Part shown: one piece after another, positions 26,038-37,367 of the stretch
Layout: every line of letters begins with the position of its first letter
Position numbering within the stretch: position 1 is the stretch's first letter
Origin: Lacunisphaera limnophila
GTDB lineage: Bacteria > Verrucomicrobiota > Verrucomicrobiia > Opitutales > Opitutaceae
Direction: 5' to 3'
Length of the DNA: 64,000 nt
Assembly (NCBI RefSeq): GCF_001746835.1
Contig: NZ_CP016094.1
Span: forward strand, 3,239,501-3,303,500
Program-made: the position numbers and the translations under genes
The notes under the pieces: generated by a model
What the model was told of the DNA's origin: nothing
What the model saw: only the letters and a program-made list of their open reading frames with translations
Database searches by the model: none

Positions 26038-28662
26038 TTACTTGGCGGTCAGGCTGACTTCGGCAGGGGCCAAGCCGGGGGAGGTGGCGGTGAGGGTGAT
26101 CGGGCCGGTGGTGCCCGGCTGGGTACGGACGACCACCAGCACGAGGCCGTTGAAGGCGGCGCGCTCCTTGGACTGGAAGGATTCGAAGCTCGTGGGATCG
26201 CCGTTGTCGGTGGCGACGATCTCGGCCGGGCCGCTGACGGCGAAGGCCACGCGATTCTCAGCGCGGGGCGCGAGCACGCCGTCGGCGTCCTCGATCCGCA
26301 CGGTGACGAATGAGAGATCCCGGCCGTCAGCCGTGAGTTCGCGACGGTCGGCCTTCGCCTTGAGACGCGCGGCCGGTCCGGCGGTGCGTTGGACCGCTTC
26401 GGCCCAGACGGCGCCCTGCTTGTAGGCGACCACCTTCACCTCGCCGGGCGCGTATTTCACGTCGTCCCAGCGCAGGCGGTATTCGCCCGGACCGCGTTGC
26501 TTGCGGCCCAGGGACCGGCCGTTGAGGAACAGTTCGGCCTCGTCGCCGGAGGTGTAGGCATGGATGGGCGTGATTTCGCCGGCGCGTTCGGGCCAGGTCC
26601 AGTGCGGGAGGAGATGGGCCATGGGCAGGTCGGGGCGCCAGCGGGCCTGGTAGAAATAGTAGCGGTCCTTGGGGAAGCCGGCCAGGTCGATGATGCCGAA
26701 GTAGGAGCTGCGGGATGGCGTGGGGATCCGGCCGAGTTCGGTGAGAAGCTGCTTCTGGCGCTCCTTCTCGGCGGGATCGGAGAAGTTGAGCAGGTTGGTG
26801 AGGTCGGCGTTGTAGGGCGTGGGCTCGCCGAGGTAGTCGAAGCCGGTCCAGACGAACTCGCCGGCGTAGCCGGGCACGGCGTCGGCGGCGCGCCACTCCA
26901 CGTCAGGCGGGGTGGCCCACGGGGCGGCGTAGAGATCGTAGCTGCTGACCTGGAAGTCGGCGCGGCTGGCGGGATCGATCTTGTCGTCGCTGATCGGGAA
27001 AAAGTACACCCCGCGCGAGCTGAGGGCGGAGGCGGTCTCGGCCCCGAAGAGCGGGATGGCGGGGTTGATCTCCCGGAAGCGGGCGTACTCCTTGATGCGG
27101 TAGTTGTAGCCTATGGCGTCGAGCACGTGCTGGTAGCCGTTGTAGCCGCTGATCTCGCCGTTGAAACCGGCGCTGACCGGGCGGGTGCGGTCCTCCTCGC
27201 GGACGATGCCGGCGAGCCGGGCGGCCAGTTTCCAGCCCTCCTGGCCGTCGGCAAACCATTGCTCGATGACCTCGTTGCCGATGCTCCACAGGATGACGCT
27301 GGGGTGGTTGCGGTCGCGCCGGACGAGGGCACGCAGGTCGGCCTCGTGCCAGTCGGGGAACTGCACGTGGTAATCATGCCGGTTCTTGCCCTTGGCCCAG
27401 CAGTCGAAGGCTTCGTCCATGACGAGGAAGCCCATGCGGTCGCAGAGATCGAGCAGCTCGGGCGCGGGCGGGTTGTGGCTGGTGCGGATGGCGTTGCAGC
27501 CCATCGCGCGGAGGATCTCGAGCTGGCGCTCGAGGGCGCGGAGGTTGATGGCGGAGCCCAGGGCGCCGAGGTCGTGGTGGTTGCACACGCCGCGGATCGG
27601 CACGACCTCGCCGTTGAGGCGGAAGCCACGATCGGCGTCAAAGACCGCGGTGCGGATGCCGAAAGGCGTCTCGAGGCGATCGACGAGCCGGCCGTCCTGC
27701 GTGATGCTGGTCACGGCGACGTAGCGGTGGGGGTGGGTCACGCTCCAGAGCCGGGGTTGTGGCACGCGGAGGGTCTGGGTGGTCGAGGCCTGGCGGCCGG
27801 GCTCGATGGTGACCGTGATGGGCTGGCCGAGGGCGGCGGATTTGCGGCCCGTGTCGTCGAGGGCGAAGAGCTCGGTGCTGAGGCTGAGCGCGGCGTTGGT
27901 GGCCGAGTCGTTGTCCGTAAGGACCTGGATGCTGACCTGCGCGGCTTCGGCCGTGACCTTGGGTGTGGTGACGATGGCACCCCAGGGGGCGACGTGGACC
28001 GGGTTGGTCTTGGTGAGCCACACATTGCGGTAGAGGCCGCTGCCCGGGTACCAGCGCGAGGATTCCGTCGGGTTGTCGAGGCGGATGGCGAGGACGTTCG
28101 GCTGGCCGGGCTTGATGTAGGGGGTCAGGTCGAGCTGGTAGGAAGAATAGCCGTAGGGCCAGCCGCCGACGAACTGGCCGTTGAGCCAGACGAGGGAGTG
28201 GGCCATCGCGCCGTCGATTTCGAGGACGATGCGGCGGCCGGCATCGGTGGCGGGCAGGTCAAAGTGCTTGCGGTACCAGGCGACGCCCCACCACGGGAGT
28301 TTGCCGGTATCGCCGGGGTATTCCTGCTTGAAGGGACCCTCGATGCCCCAGTCATGGGGCAGCGTCAGCGGGCGCCAGCCGCGGTCATCGAAGTCGGCCT
28401 GCACGTGGGTGAAGCCCCCGCCGAAATTGCCGCGCGGGCGCGCGGTTTGCGGACTGGTGGGGCCGAAAAAGTCGGCGGCCGAGGCCAGCAACCAGGGCTT
28501 GGCGTTGGCGTAGTCGAGCTGGCCGAGCACCCATTCGGCGTCGGTGCGGCTGAAGAGCCAGCCCTCATTGAAGGAGAGGCGCTCCCGGGGCGGGGCTTCG
28601 GCGGCGAGGACGGAGACCGGCAAGGAGATGAGCAGGGTGGCGGCAAGCAGGAGCAGGCGCAT
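26038..28662 (-). CDS. Glycoside hydrolase family 2 enzyme (beta-galactosidase-like)
   Basis: 874 aa from ATG at 28662 with a signal peptide (MRLLLLAATLLISLPVSVLAA), so exported. Domain order is the GH2 one: jelly-roll sugar-binding domain, immunoglobulin-like domain, TIM barrel. The barrel has VRTSHN-like AIRTSHNPPAPELL, the acid/base Glu in LWSIGNEVIEQW (near residue 460) and the probable nucleophile Glu in PLFGAETASALSS (near residue 540). Two further C-terminal domains (DUF4982-like, then Ig-like) follow. It probably cleaves beta-galactoside or a related linkage outside the cytoplasm. There is no adjacent transporter. Confidence 0.92.
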   Translation of the reverse strand: MRLLLLAATLLISLPVSVLAAEAPPRERLSFNEGWLFSRTDAEWVLGQLDYANAKPWLLASAADFFGPTSPQTARPRGNFGGGFTHVQADFDDRGWRPLTLPHDWGIEGPFKQEYPGDTGKLPWWGVAWYRKHFDLPATDAGRRIVLEIDGAMAHSLVWLNGQFVGGWPYGYSSYQLDLTPYIKPGQPNVLAIRLDNPTESSRWYPGSGLYRNVWLTKTNPVHVAPWGAIVTTPKVTAEAAQVSIQVLTDNDSATNAALSLSTELFALDDTGRKSAALGQPITVTIEPGRQASTTQTLRVPQPRLWSVTHPHRYVAVTSITQDGRLVDRLETPFGIRTAVFDADRGFRLNGEVVPIRGVCNHHDLGALGSAINLRALERQLEILRAMGCNAIRTSHNPPAPELLDLCDRMGFLVMDEAFDCWAKGKNRHDYHVQFPDWHEADLRALVRRDRNHPSVILWSIGNEVIEQWFADGQEGWKLAARLAGIVREEDRTRPVSAGFNGEISGYNGYQHVLDAIGYNYRIKEYARFREINPAIPLFGAETASALSSRGVYFFPISDDKIDPASRADFQVSSYDLYAAPWATPPDVEWRAADAVPGYAGEFVWTGFDYLGEPTPYNADLTNLLNFSDPAEKERQKQLLTELGRIPTPSRSSYFGIIDLAGFPKDRYYFYQARWRPDLPMAHLLPHWTWPERAGEITPIHAYTSGDEAELFLNGRSLGRKQRGPGEYRLRWDDVKYAPGEVKVVAYKQGAVWAEAVQRTAGPAARLKAKADRRELTADGRDLSFVTVRIEDADGVLAPRAENRVAFAVSGPAEIVATDNGDPTSFESFQSKERAAFNGLVLVVVRTQPGTTGPITLTATSPGLAPAEVSLTAK

Positions 28663-28790
28663 GGCAGGGAGGGGTTGCACGGAGCATGACCGGCCGATCG
28701 TGACAGGCGAGAAAGGCGCCATGCCGTCTGCTGTCATTTACTGCCCAGAAATTGACCGGCCCGGCACCGGGCACGCGGGTCCTCCAGGAA

Positions 28791-29414
28791 TTACTTCGGA
28801 CCGGGCGCCAGGTGGCCCTTGGCCACGGCTTCGTCGATCATGCGGACGGCGTATTCCCAGATTGCGGTCGAGCCCTCGGCCACGTGGGCGTTGCGGGCGT
28901 GGACGCGGTCGTGGGTGATGCCGTGCTTCTGCCAGGCGTGGCCGTCGGTGAGGCAGTTCAGCAGCATCGGGTGGAAGCGGTCGCAGGCGGCGGCGAAACG
29001 AGCCTCGGGGGTGGCCCGGGCCTCGAACTCGTCCCACAGTGCGCGGAATTCGGCGGACTGGTCCGGCGGGAGGAGGCCGAAGATGCGGGTGGCGGCCACG
29101 GCCTCGCGCGCGTGCTGGTCGGCCATGTTTTTGGTGTCGTAGGCGAAGGTGTCGCCAGCGTCGATCTCCACGAGGTCGTGGATGAGCACCATCTTCAGCA
29201 CGCGCAGTACGTCGAGGGGCTGATGGTTGGAGTGCTCGGCGAGCACCATGATCATGAGGGCAAAGTGCCAGGAATGCTCGGCGCTGTTCTCGGCTCGCCG
29301 GCTCTGGGTGACGATGGTCTGGCGGAAGATTTCCTTCAGCTTGTCGACCTCGGCGATGAAGGCGACCTGGCGGCGCAGACGTTCGGCGGGGGAGAGGACA
29401 GGTTCGGGATTCAC
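28791..29414 (-). CDS. HD-domain hydrolase (HDDC2/YfbR-like)
   Basis: About 207 aa from GTG at 29414; a tandem GTG at 29417 is also possible. No ATG is suitably placed. The HD residues are seen in NSAEHSWHFALM and LIHDLVEIDAGDTFAYD. The architecture matches HDDC2-type 5'-deoxynucleotidase relatives. The start overlaps a half-copy of the ACCACGGAGGCACGAAAGAC-type intergenic repeat (29413-29441). The SGNH gene lies 122 bases upstream on the same strand. Confidence 0.82.
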   Translation of the reverse strand: MNPEPVLSPAERLRRQVAFIAEVDKLKEIFRQTIVTQSRRAENSAEHSWHFALMIMVLAEHSNHQPLDVLRVLKMVLIHDLVEIDAGDTFAYDTKNMADQHAREAVAATRIFGLLPPDQSAEFRALWDEFEARATPEARFAAACDRFHPMLLNCLTDGHAWQKHGITHDRVHARNAHVAEGSTAIWEYAVRMIDEAVAKGHLAPGPK

Positions 29415-29536
29415 CACGGAGGCACGAAAGACACGAAGCGGGGCCGGGGCAATGAGGGAAAGTGGACGCCGGCGGAAGGGCGTCCGGGAAGGGGGGATCT
29501 CGTTCGCGATCACCCTGGGCCGGCGGGAGACCGGCC

Positions 29537-30199
29537 CTACTTTAGAAACGGCGCCAGCGTCTTGGTCCAGATGGCGTAGCCGTCGCGGTTCAGGTGCAGG
29601 CGGTCGGCGTTGAACAGCGACTCCGGGGGCAGGCCGTCGGGCCCGCTCATTGGGGTGTTGATGTCCACGAAGGTGCACCGCGGGTCGGTGGCGACATCCG
29701 CGGCGATCAACTGGTTCGCCTCGCGCATCTGCGCATGGACGCCGGCCCGGGACGGGGCGAGGGTGATGGAAAGGTAGATCAGCCGCGTGGCGGGCAGCGC
29801 GGCGTGGAGCTTGGCGCGAAAGGCTTGGAAGTCGGCGAGCACCGCCGCGGGGGTTTTGCCGCTGTTGAGGTCGTTGGTGCCGGCAAACAGCACGACGATC
29901 CGCGGGTGGTAAGGGAGCACGATGCGATCCTCATAAAAGACACTGTCGGCCAGCTCGGAGCCGCCGAAGCCACGGTTGATCGGGGCGAGGCCGGGAAAGT
30001 CCTCGGCCAGGGTCCGCCACATCCGGATGGAGGAGCTGCCCACGAACACCACGCCGCCGACGGGCGGTGGGTTGGTTTCGTCCTGGGCCGTGAGGGCGGC
30101 GATTTCCTGGGCCCAGTGATCGGGGGTGGCGGACAGCGGGCCGGCGACGGCGCACACGAGGAAGAGGGCGAGGAGGCGGAGCAGGGCGGGGTACTTCAC
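29537..30199 (-). CDS. Secreted SGNH/GDSL-type esterase
   Basis: 220 aa with a signal peptide (LLRLLALFLVCAVAGPLSA). The SGNH blocks are visible: VFVGSSSIRMW (nucleophile Ser, block I), INRGFGGSELAD (Gly, block II), LFAGTNDLN (Asn, block III) and DRLHLNRDGYAIW (Asp-x-x-His, block V). It is probably a periplasmic carbohydrate or lipid esterase; the GSSSIRMW variant is common in carbohydrate-linked members. It lies next to the HD gene and divergent from the prolyl oligopeptidase gene. Confidence 0.88.
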   Translation of the reverse strand: MKYPALLRLLALFLVCAVAGPLSATPDHWAQEIAALTAQDETNPPPVGGVVFVGSSSIRMWRTLAEDFPGLAPINRGFGGSELADSVFYEDRIVLPYHPRIVVLFAGTNDLNSGKTPAAVLADFQAFRAKLHAALPATRLIYLSITLAPSRAGVHAQMREANQLIAADVATDPRCTFVDINTPMSGPDGLPPESLFNADRLHLNRDGYAIWTKTLAPFLK

Positions 30200-30289
30200 G
30201 CGACCCAGCCTGTCCGCTGCGCCCGCAGGTGCAACCCGGGAGAAGCATCACGGCTTGCGCCGGTGGGGGCCGGGGGTTTGCTTGGCCCC

Positions 30290-32446
<2,157 letters not shown>

Positions 32447-32543
32447 GGCGGCAGGACGAAACCGGCGCGTTTAGACGGCAACACTCCCGCGGACAAAATT
32501 CCGGAAGAGTTGCGGACCGCGCCGGCCTGGGTATCGAAGAGGC

Positions 32544-33599
32544 ATGCCGCAGTTGCATGATCCTCTCCGCGTCGGCGCCCTGGCGCTGCCCAATCGCATC
32601 ATCATGGCCCCGCTTACGCGGTGCCGCGCCTCCGCCGGCCGCGTGCCGAACGACCTGATGCGGGACTATTATGTGCAGCGCGCCTCCGCCGGCCTGATTC
32701 TCACGGAAGCCACCGCCGTGGATCCGATGGGCGTGGGTTATCCGGACACGCCGGGCATCTGGTCCGAGGACCAGGTAGCCGGCTGGCAACGCATCACCGC
32801 CGCGGTCCATGCGGCGGGCGGGCGGATTCTGCTGCAGTTGTGGCATGTCGGCCGCATCTCCGACCCGGTTTATCTCGACGGCCAACTGCCCGTGGCCCCG
32901 AGTGCCATCGCCCCCGCCGGGCACGTGAGCCTCGTGCGGCCGCTCAAGCCCTTCGTCACGCCGCGGGCGCTGGAATTGTCCGAGTTGCCCGGCATCGTCG
33001 CCGCCTTCCGGCGAGGGGCCGCCCATGCCTTGCGGGCCGGCTTCGACGGCGTCGAAATCCACGGGGCGAACGGCTACCTGCTGGACCAGTTTTTGCAGGA
33101 CCGGACTAACCGGCGCACCGACAACTACGGGGGCAGCATCGAGAATCGCGCCCGGCTGCCACTTGAGATTACCGACGCGGTGGTCGGGGTCTGGGGCGCC
33201 GATCGGGTGGGGTACCACCTCGCGCCGCGCGGCGATTCCCATGACATGGGCGACAGCGACCTCGCGGCCACCTTTGGTCACCTCGCGCGCGAACTGGGTC
33301 GGCGCAAGCTGGCCTTCCTCTGTGCCCGCGAATCCCTGGAGGCGCCCCGACTCGGACCGCAGCTAAAACGGGCCTTCGGCGGCGTGTACATCGCCAACCA
33401 GAACTTCACGGCCGAGACCGCCGCGCAGGTGCTGGCCGCCGGCGAGGCCGACGCGGTGGCGTGGGGCAAACAATTCATCGCCAATCCGGACCTGCCCCGG
33501 CGCCTGCAGCTTGGGGCTCCTCTTAATAGCCCCGATAACGCGTCCTTCTACGGCGGGACCGCGCAGGGTTACACCGACTACCCCGCGCTGGGGGCCTGA
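32544..33599 (+). CDS. Old Yellow Enzyme family alkene reductase
   Basis: 351 aa. FMN-binding and active-site segments typical of the family are IIMAPLTRCRAS, LQLWHVGR, EIHGANGYLLDQFLQDRTN and DNYGGSIENRAR. The family reduces activated C=C bonds (enals, N-ethylmaleimide, nitro compounds) with NAD(P)H through FMN. Length matches NemA-like members. No linked regulator is seen. Confidence 0.93.
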   Translation: MPQLHDPLRVGALALPNRIIMAPLTRCRASAGRVPNDLMRDYYVQRASAGLILTEATAVDPMGVGYPDTPGIWSEDQVAGWQRITAAVHAAGGRILLQLWHVGRISDPVYLDGQLPVAPSAIAPAGHVSLVRPLKPFVTPRALELSELPGIVAAFRRGAAHALRAGFDGVEIHGANGYLLDQFLQDRTNRRTDNYGGSIENRARLPLEITDAVVGVWGADRVGYHLAPRGDSHDMGDSDLAATFGHLARELGRRKLAFLCARESLEAPRLGPQLKRAFGGVYIANQNFTAETAAQVLAAGEADAVAWGKQFIANPDLPRRLQLGAPLNSPDNASFYGGTAQGYTDYPALGA

Positions 33600-33704
33600 G
33601 CGGTCAGGCGCAGGTGGGGCGCGTCATAATTGCCGTGTCCTGTACCGTCCGCCCCGTCTGGAAGGTTGCATTTTGGCCGGGGGGTCTGCTTTCCTGACCC
33701 CTCC

Positions 33705-35294
33705 ATGAAAATCCTCGTTGCCGACAAGATCTCGCCCAAGGGAGTTGCCTTTCTGCGCGCGCAGAAGGGCTTTGAAGTAGTCGAGGCCTACGGCTCTTCC
33801 CCGGCCCAGATCCTGGAACTGGTGAAGGACGTGCACGCCATCGCCGTGCGGTCGGAAACCAAGATCACCGCCGAGGTGTTCGCGGCCGCCCCGTTGCTCA
33901 AGGTCGTGGGCCGCGCCGGCGTCGGCGTGGACAACGTCGACGTCGATGCCGCCACCGAGCGCGGTGTGATTGTGATGAACACGCCTTCCGGCAACACGAT
34001 CGCCACCGCCGAGCTGACTTTCACGCACATCCTCTGCGGCGCCCGCCCGGTACCCCAGGCCGCGGCGTCCATGCGCGACGGCAAGTGGGATCGCAAGAGC
34101 TTCTCCGGCATCGAACTGTTCAAGAAGACCCTCGGCATCGTCGGCCTCGGCCGCATCGGCTCGGAGGTGGCGAAGCGCGCCCAGGCCTTCGGCATGAATG
34201 TCGTCGCCTTCGATCCCTACCTGTCGCCCACGCGCGCCAAGGCCATGCAGATCGAGGCCGTCACGCTCGACCAGCTCCTCGCCCAGGCCGATTACATCAC
34301 GGTCCACATGCCGCTGACCGAGCAGACCCAGTACATGATCGACGAGGCCGCCCTCGCGAAGTGCAAGAAGGGCGTGCGCCTCTTCAACTGTGCCCGCGGT
34401 GGCATCATCAAGGAAGCGGCGCTCATCGCCGGCCTCAAGTCCGGCCACGTGGCCGCCGCCGGCCTCGACGTGTTCGAGGAGGAGCCGCTCGCCGCCGACA
34501 GCGAGCTGCGCAAGTTCCCGAATGTTTCCCTCACGCCGCACCTCGGCGCCTCGACCGCCGAGGCCCAGGACGCCGTGGGCGTGGAGGTCGCCGAGCAGAT
34601 CGCCGACGTGCTCGCCGGCGGCGTGATTCGCAACGCCGTCAACATGCCGTCGCTCGACGCCGCGACCCTGAAGATCATCGGGCCTTACCTGGAGTTGGGC
34701 TCCAAGCTGGGCACGCTCGTCCAGCAGCTCGCCACCGACCGCGTGGAGAAGCTTCGCATTTCCTACTGGGGCAAGCTCCTTGAGCTCGATGCCAATGCCG
34801 TGATCCGCGCCATCCAGCGCGGTTTCCTCAGCCGCATCAGCAGCGAGGGCCTGAACTACATCAACGCCCCGTTCGTCATGGACCGCCTGGGCGTGCAGGT
34901 GGAGGTCGTGAAGTCCAACCAGGAGACGGACTACACCGAGCTCATGCTGGTCGAGGCGGTCACGGCCAAGGGCGAGGTCTTTTCCGCCACCGGCACGCTG
35001 CTGGGCAAGGCGAGCAGCCCGCGGATCGTCGCCCTCAACGGCCGCGAGGTCGAGGCCGAGCCGAAGGGCGCCCTGCTGGTCTACGAGAATCACGACGAGC
35101 CGGGCATCATCGGCATGGTCGGCACCCTGCTCGGCCGCGAGAAGGTGAACATCGCCGCCATGTCCCTGAGCCGTAACAACGCCGGCGGCACCGCCCTCTG
35201 CGTGGTGAATCTCGACAGCACGCCGACCGAGGCGACGGTTAAGGAGTTGACCAGTCATCGGGCCATCAAGCAGGCTCTGGTGGTCAACCTCTGA
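33705..35294 (+). CDS. serA: D-3-phosphoglycerate dehydrogenase
   Basis: 529 aa from ATG at 33705. This is the long form: substrate domain, NAD domain (GLGRIGSEVAKRA near residue 147), catalytic Arg in FNCARGGII (about 230) and His in LTPHLGAST (about 275), then an allosteric substrate-binding domain and a C-terminal ACT domain (about 455-529) for serine feedback. It is the first step of serine synthesis. Its stop codon overlaps the plsY start (TGATG), so the two are translationally coupled. Confidence 0.96.
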   Translation: MKILVADKISPKGVAFLRAQKGFEVVEAYGSSPAQILELVKDVHAIAVRSETKITAEVFAAAPLLKVVGRAGVGVDNVDVDAATERGVIVMNTPSGNTIATAELTFTHILCGARPVPQAAASMRDGKWDRKSFSGIELFKKTLGIVGLGRIGSEVAKRAQAFGMNVVAFDPYLSPTRAKAMQIEAVTLDQLLAQADYITVHMPLTEQTQYMIDEAALAKCKKGVRLFNCARGGIIKEAALIAGLKSGHVAAAGLDVFEEEPLAADSELRKFPNVSLTPHLGASTAEAQDAVGVEVAEQIADVLAGGVIRNAVNMPSLDAATLKIIGPYLELGSKLGTLVQQLATDRVEKLRISYWGKLLELDANAVIRAIQRGFLSRISSEGLNYINAPFVMDRLGVQVEVVKSNQETDYTELMLVEAVTAKGEVFSATGTLLGKASSPRIVALNGREVEAEPKGALLVYENHDEPGIIGMVGTLLGREKVNIAAMSLSRNNAGGTALCVVNLDSTPTEATVKELTSHRAIKQALVVNL

Positions 35295-35947
35295 TGTCAC
35301 CAGTCGGGCTACTCGTCACCACGCTCATCGGCTATTTCCTCGGGTCACTGCCATTTGGCTACCTCGTGGCCCGGGCGTATGGCGTCGACATCTTCAAGGT
35401 CGGCAGCGGCAATCCCGGTGCCACCAACGTCAAGCGGGTGCTGGGCGAGAAGTTCGGCCCCAAGGGCAAGCGGGCGGGCAACCTCGTCTTCGTGCTCGAT
35501 GCCGTGAAAGGCGCCGTCGCCGCCGCCTGGCCCCTACTGCCGGGCATCGTCCTGGCGGAGGAGCGCCTGCTCGGGCTTGCCGGCCTCATCGCCGCGGTGC
35601 TGGGACACTCGTTCTCCTGTTTTACCAAATTCAAGGGCGGGAAGGGGGTCGCGACTGCGGCCGGCGGCCTCGTGGTGTTGATGCCCGTTTCCTGTCTGGT
35701 GGGTGCGCTGGTGTGGCTGCTGACCTTCGCCACCACGCGTTATGTTTCGCTGGGCTCCATCCTGGCGGCCGTGGCGGTGCCGGCGACCAGCTGGTTCCGG
35801 CTCTACCAAGGCAAGACCTCGCTGCCCTTCAGCCTCGTGGCGACGGCGTTGGGACTTTTCGTGATCATCCGGCACCGGGAGAACATCAAGCGCCTGCTGG
35901 CCGGCACGGAGACCAAGTTCGTGAAAAAATCGCCGCCCGCGGCCTGA
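35294..35947 (+). CDS. plsY: Acyl-phosphate:glycerol-3-phosphate acyltransferase PlsY
   Basis: 217 aa, an inner-membrane protein with about five hydrophobic segments. PlsY motifs are intact: GSLPFGYLVARAYG (motif 1), GSGNPGATNVKRVLG (motif 2) and GHSFSCFTKFKGGKGVATA (motif 3). It makes lysophosphatidic acid, the first lipid of phospholipid synthesis, from acyl-phosphate. The start codon shares a base with the serA stop. Confidence 0.96.
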   Translation: MSPVGLLVTTLIGYFLGSLPFGYLVARAYGVDIFKVGSGNPGATNVKRVLGEKFGPKGKRAGNLVFVLDAVKGAVAAAWPLLPGIVLAEERLLGLAGLIAAVLGHSFSCFTKFKGGKGVATAAGGLVVLMPVSCLVGALVWLLTFATTRYVSLGSILAAVAVPATSWFRLYQGKTSLPFSLVATALGLFVIIRHRENIKRLLAGTETKFVKKSPPAA

Positions 35948-36044
35948 TCACGCAAGTGGTTCGGGGCGGGCGATATGACGCAAGGTGGCCAATCGCGCCT
36001 TGCCAAGCCGCGCCCCGCCGCGTCATTCCTAACTGGTTATTCCC

Positions 36045-37262
36045 ATGGCTCTTATCGTCCAGAAATACGGCGGCACCTCGGTCGGCGACATCGACCGGAT
36101 CAAGAACGTCGCGCAACGCATCAAGAAGTCCCGTGACGAGGGACACAGCCTCGTCGTCGTGGTCTCGGCCCGCTCCGGCGTCACCAACGAGCTGATCGCC
36201 AAGGCCAAGGCCATCACCGACCGGCCTGATACGCGCGAGATGGACATGCTGCTCGCCATCGGGGAGCAGGAAACCATCGCCCTGACGGCCATGGCCCTGC
36301 ATGCCATCGGCATCCCGGCGGTGTCCTACACCGGCGCGCAGGCCGGCATTTTCACTGACGAGGTGTTCACCAAGGCCAAGATCCAGAAGATCCTGCCGAA
36401 GCCGATCCAGAAGGACCTCAAGGCCGGGAAGGTCGTCATCGTCGCCGGCTTTCAGGGCATCAATGAGACCGGCCAGATCACCACGCTGGGGCGGGGCGGC
36501 TCCGACCTCACGGCCATCGCGCTGGCCGCGGCGCTCAAGGCCGATGTCTGCCAGATTTTCACCGACGTCGACGGCGTTTACACCGCCGATCCGCGCATCG
36601 CCAAGGACGCGAAGAAGCTCACGGAGATCAGCTATGACGAGATGCTCGAGCTCGCCAGCCTCGGCTCGAAGGTCATGCAGTCCCGCTCCGTCGAGTTCGC
36701 CAAGAAATACGGCGTCGTGTTCGAGGTCCGCAGCAGTTTCAACCACAACCCAGGAACCATCGTGAAAGAAGAAGTCGCCTACATGGAAAAGGTCGTCGTG
36801 CGCGGTGTCGCCGTCGACAAGGACCAGGCCAAGGTCGCCATCACCAACGTGCCGGACAAACCCGCCACCGCGGCCACCATCTTCAAGGCCCTGGCCGATG
36901 CGGCCATCAACGTCGACATGATCGTCCAGAACAGCAGCCACACCGGCGGCCTGGCGGACCTGACCTTCACCGTCCAGCGGGACGACGCCACCAACGCCGT
37001 GCGCGTGCTCCCGGCCGTGCTCAAGCAGCTCGGCGGCGGCGAGGTGAAGGCCTTCGACAACATCGCCAAGCTCTCCGTGGTCGGCGTCGGCATGCGCACC
37101 CACGCCGGCGTGGCCGCCACGCTCTTCAGCGCCCTCGGGGCCCTGGGGGTGAACATCCAGCTCATCACCACCTCCGAGATCAAGATCACGGTCGCGCTGG
37201 ACCGCGCCAAGGCCGACGAGGCCGTGCGCGCCGCCCACGCGGCCTTCGGGCTGGAGAAATAA
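36045..37262 (+). CDS. lysC: Aspartate kinase
   Basis: 405 aa. The N-terminal KYGGTSVGD kinase motif and the GRGGSDLTAIAL and DVDGVYTADPR segments identify aspartokinase. Two ACT repeats follow from about residue 265. It phosphorylates aspartate in the first step of the Lys/Thr/Met branch. An internal ATG at 36783 could provide a beta-subunit-like product as in Bacillus; that is a possibility only. thrC follows after a repeat. Confidence 0.96.
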   Translation: MALIVQKYGGTSVGDIDRIKNVAQRIKKSRDEGHSLVVVVSARSGVTNELIAKAKAITDRPDTREMDMLLAIGEQETIALTAMALHAIGIPAVSYTGAQAGIFTDEVFTKAKIQKILPKPIQKDLKAGKVVIVAGFQGINETGQITTLGRGGSDLTAIALAAALKADVCQIFTDVDGVYTADPRIAKDAKKLTEISYDEMLELASLGSKVMQSRSVEFAKKYGVVFEVRSSFNHNPGTIVKEEVAYMEKVVVRGVAVDKDQAKVAITNVPDKPATAATIFKALADAAINVDMIVQNSSHTGGLADLTFTVQRDDATNAVRVLPAVLKQLGGGEVKAFDNIAKLSVVGVGMRTHAGVAATLFSALGALGVNIQLITTSEIKITVALDRAKADEAVRAAHAAFGLEK

Positions 37263-37282
37263 TGCCGCCCTGGTGTGTGTTC

Positions 37283-37355
37283 GTCATCCTGAGCGCAGCG
37301 AAGGATCCAGAAATTGCGTGCATGCCCTTGGATTCTTCGTTTCGCTCAGAATGAC
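37283..37355. repeat. Inverted repeat of the GTCATYCTGAGCG type
   Basis: Arms 37283-37308 and 37330-37355 are reverse complements at 22 of 26 positions, with a 21-base spacer. Each arm starts GTCATyCTGAGCG and ends near GGATCC or GAATCC. It occupies nearly all of the lysC-thrC gap. Very similar text is found in many unrelated bacterial genomes, so this is a widespread mobile-like palindrome. Confidence 0.85.
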
Positions 37356-37367
37356 CGTTAACGAAAG

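Noticed and set aside
35948-36044. Possible lysine or other riboswitch upstream of lysC
   Set aside because: The gap is only 97 bases and shows simple inverted text (ATGACGC...GCGTCAT) without recognisable riboswitch core motifs.
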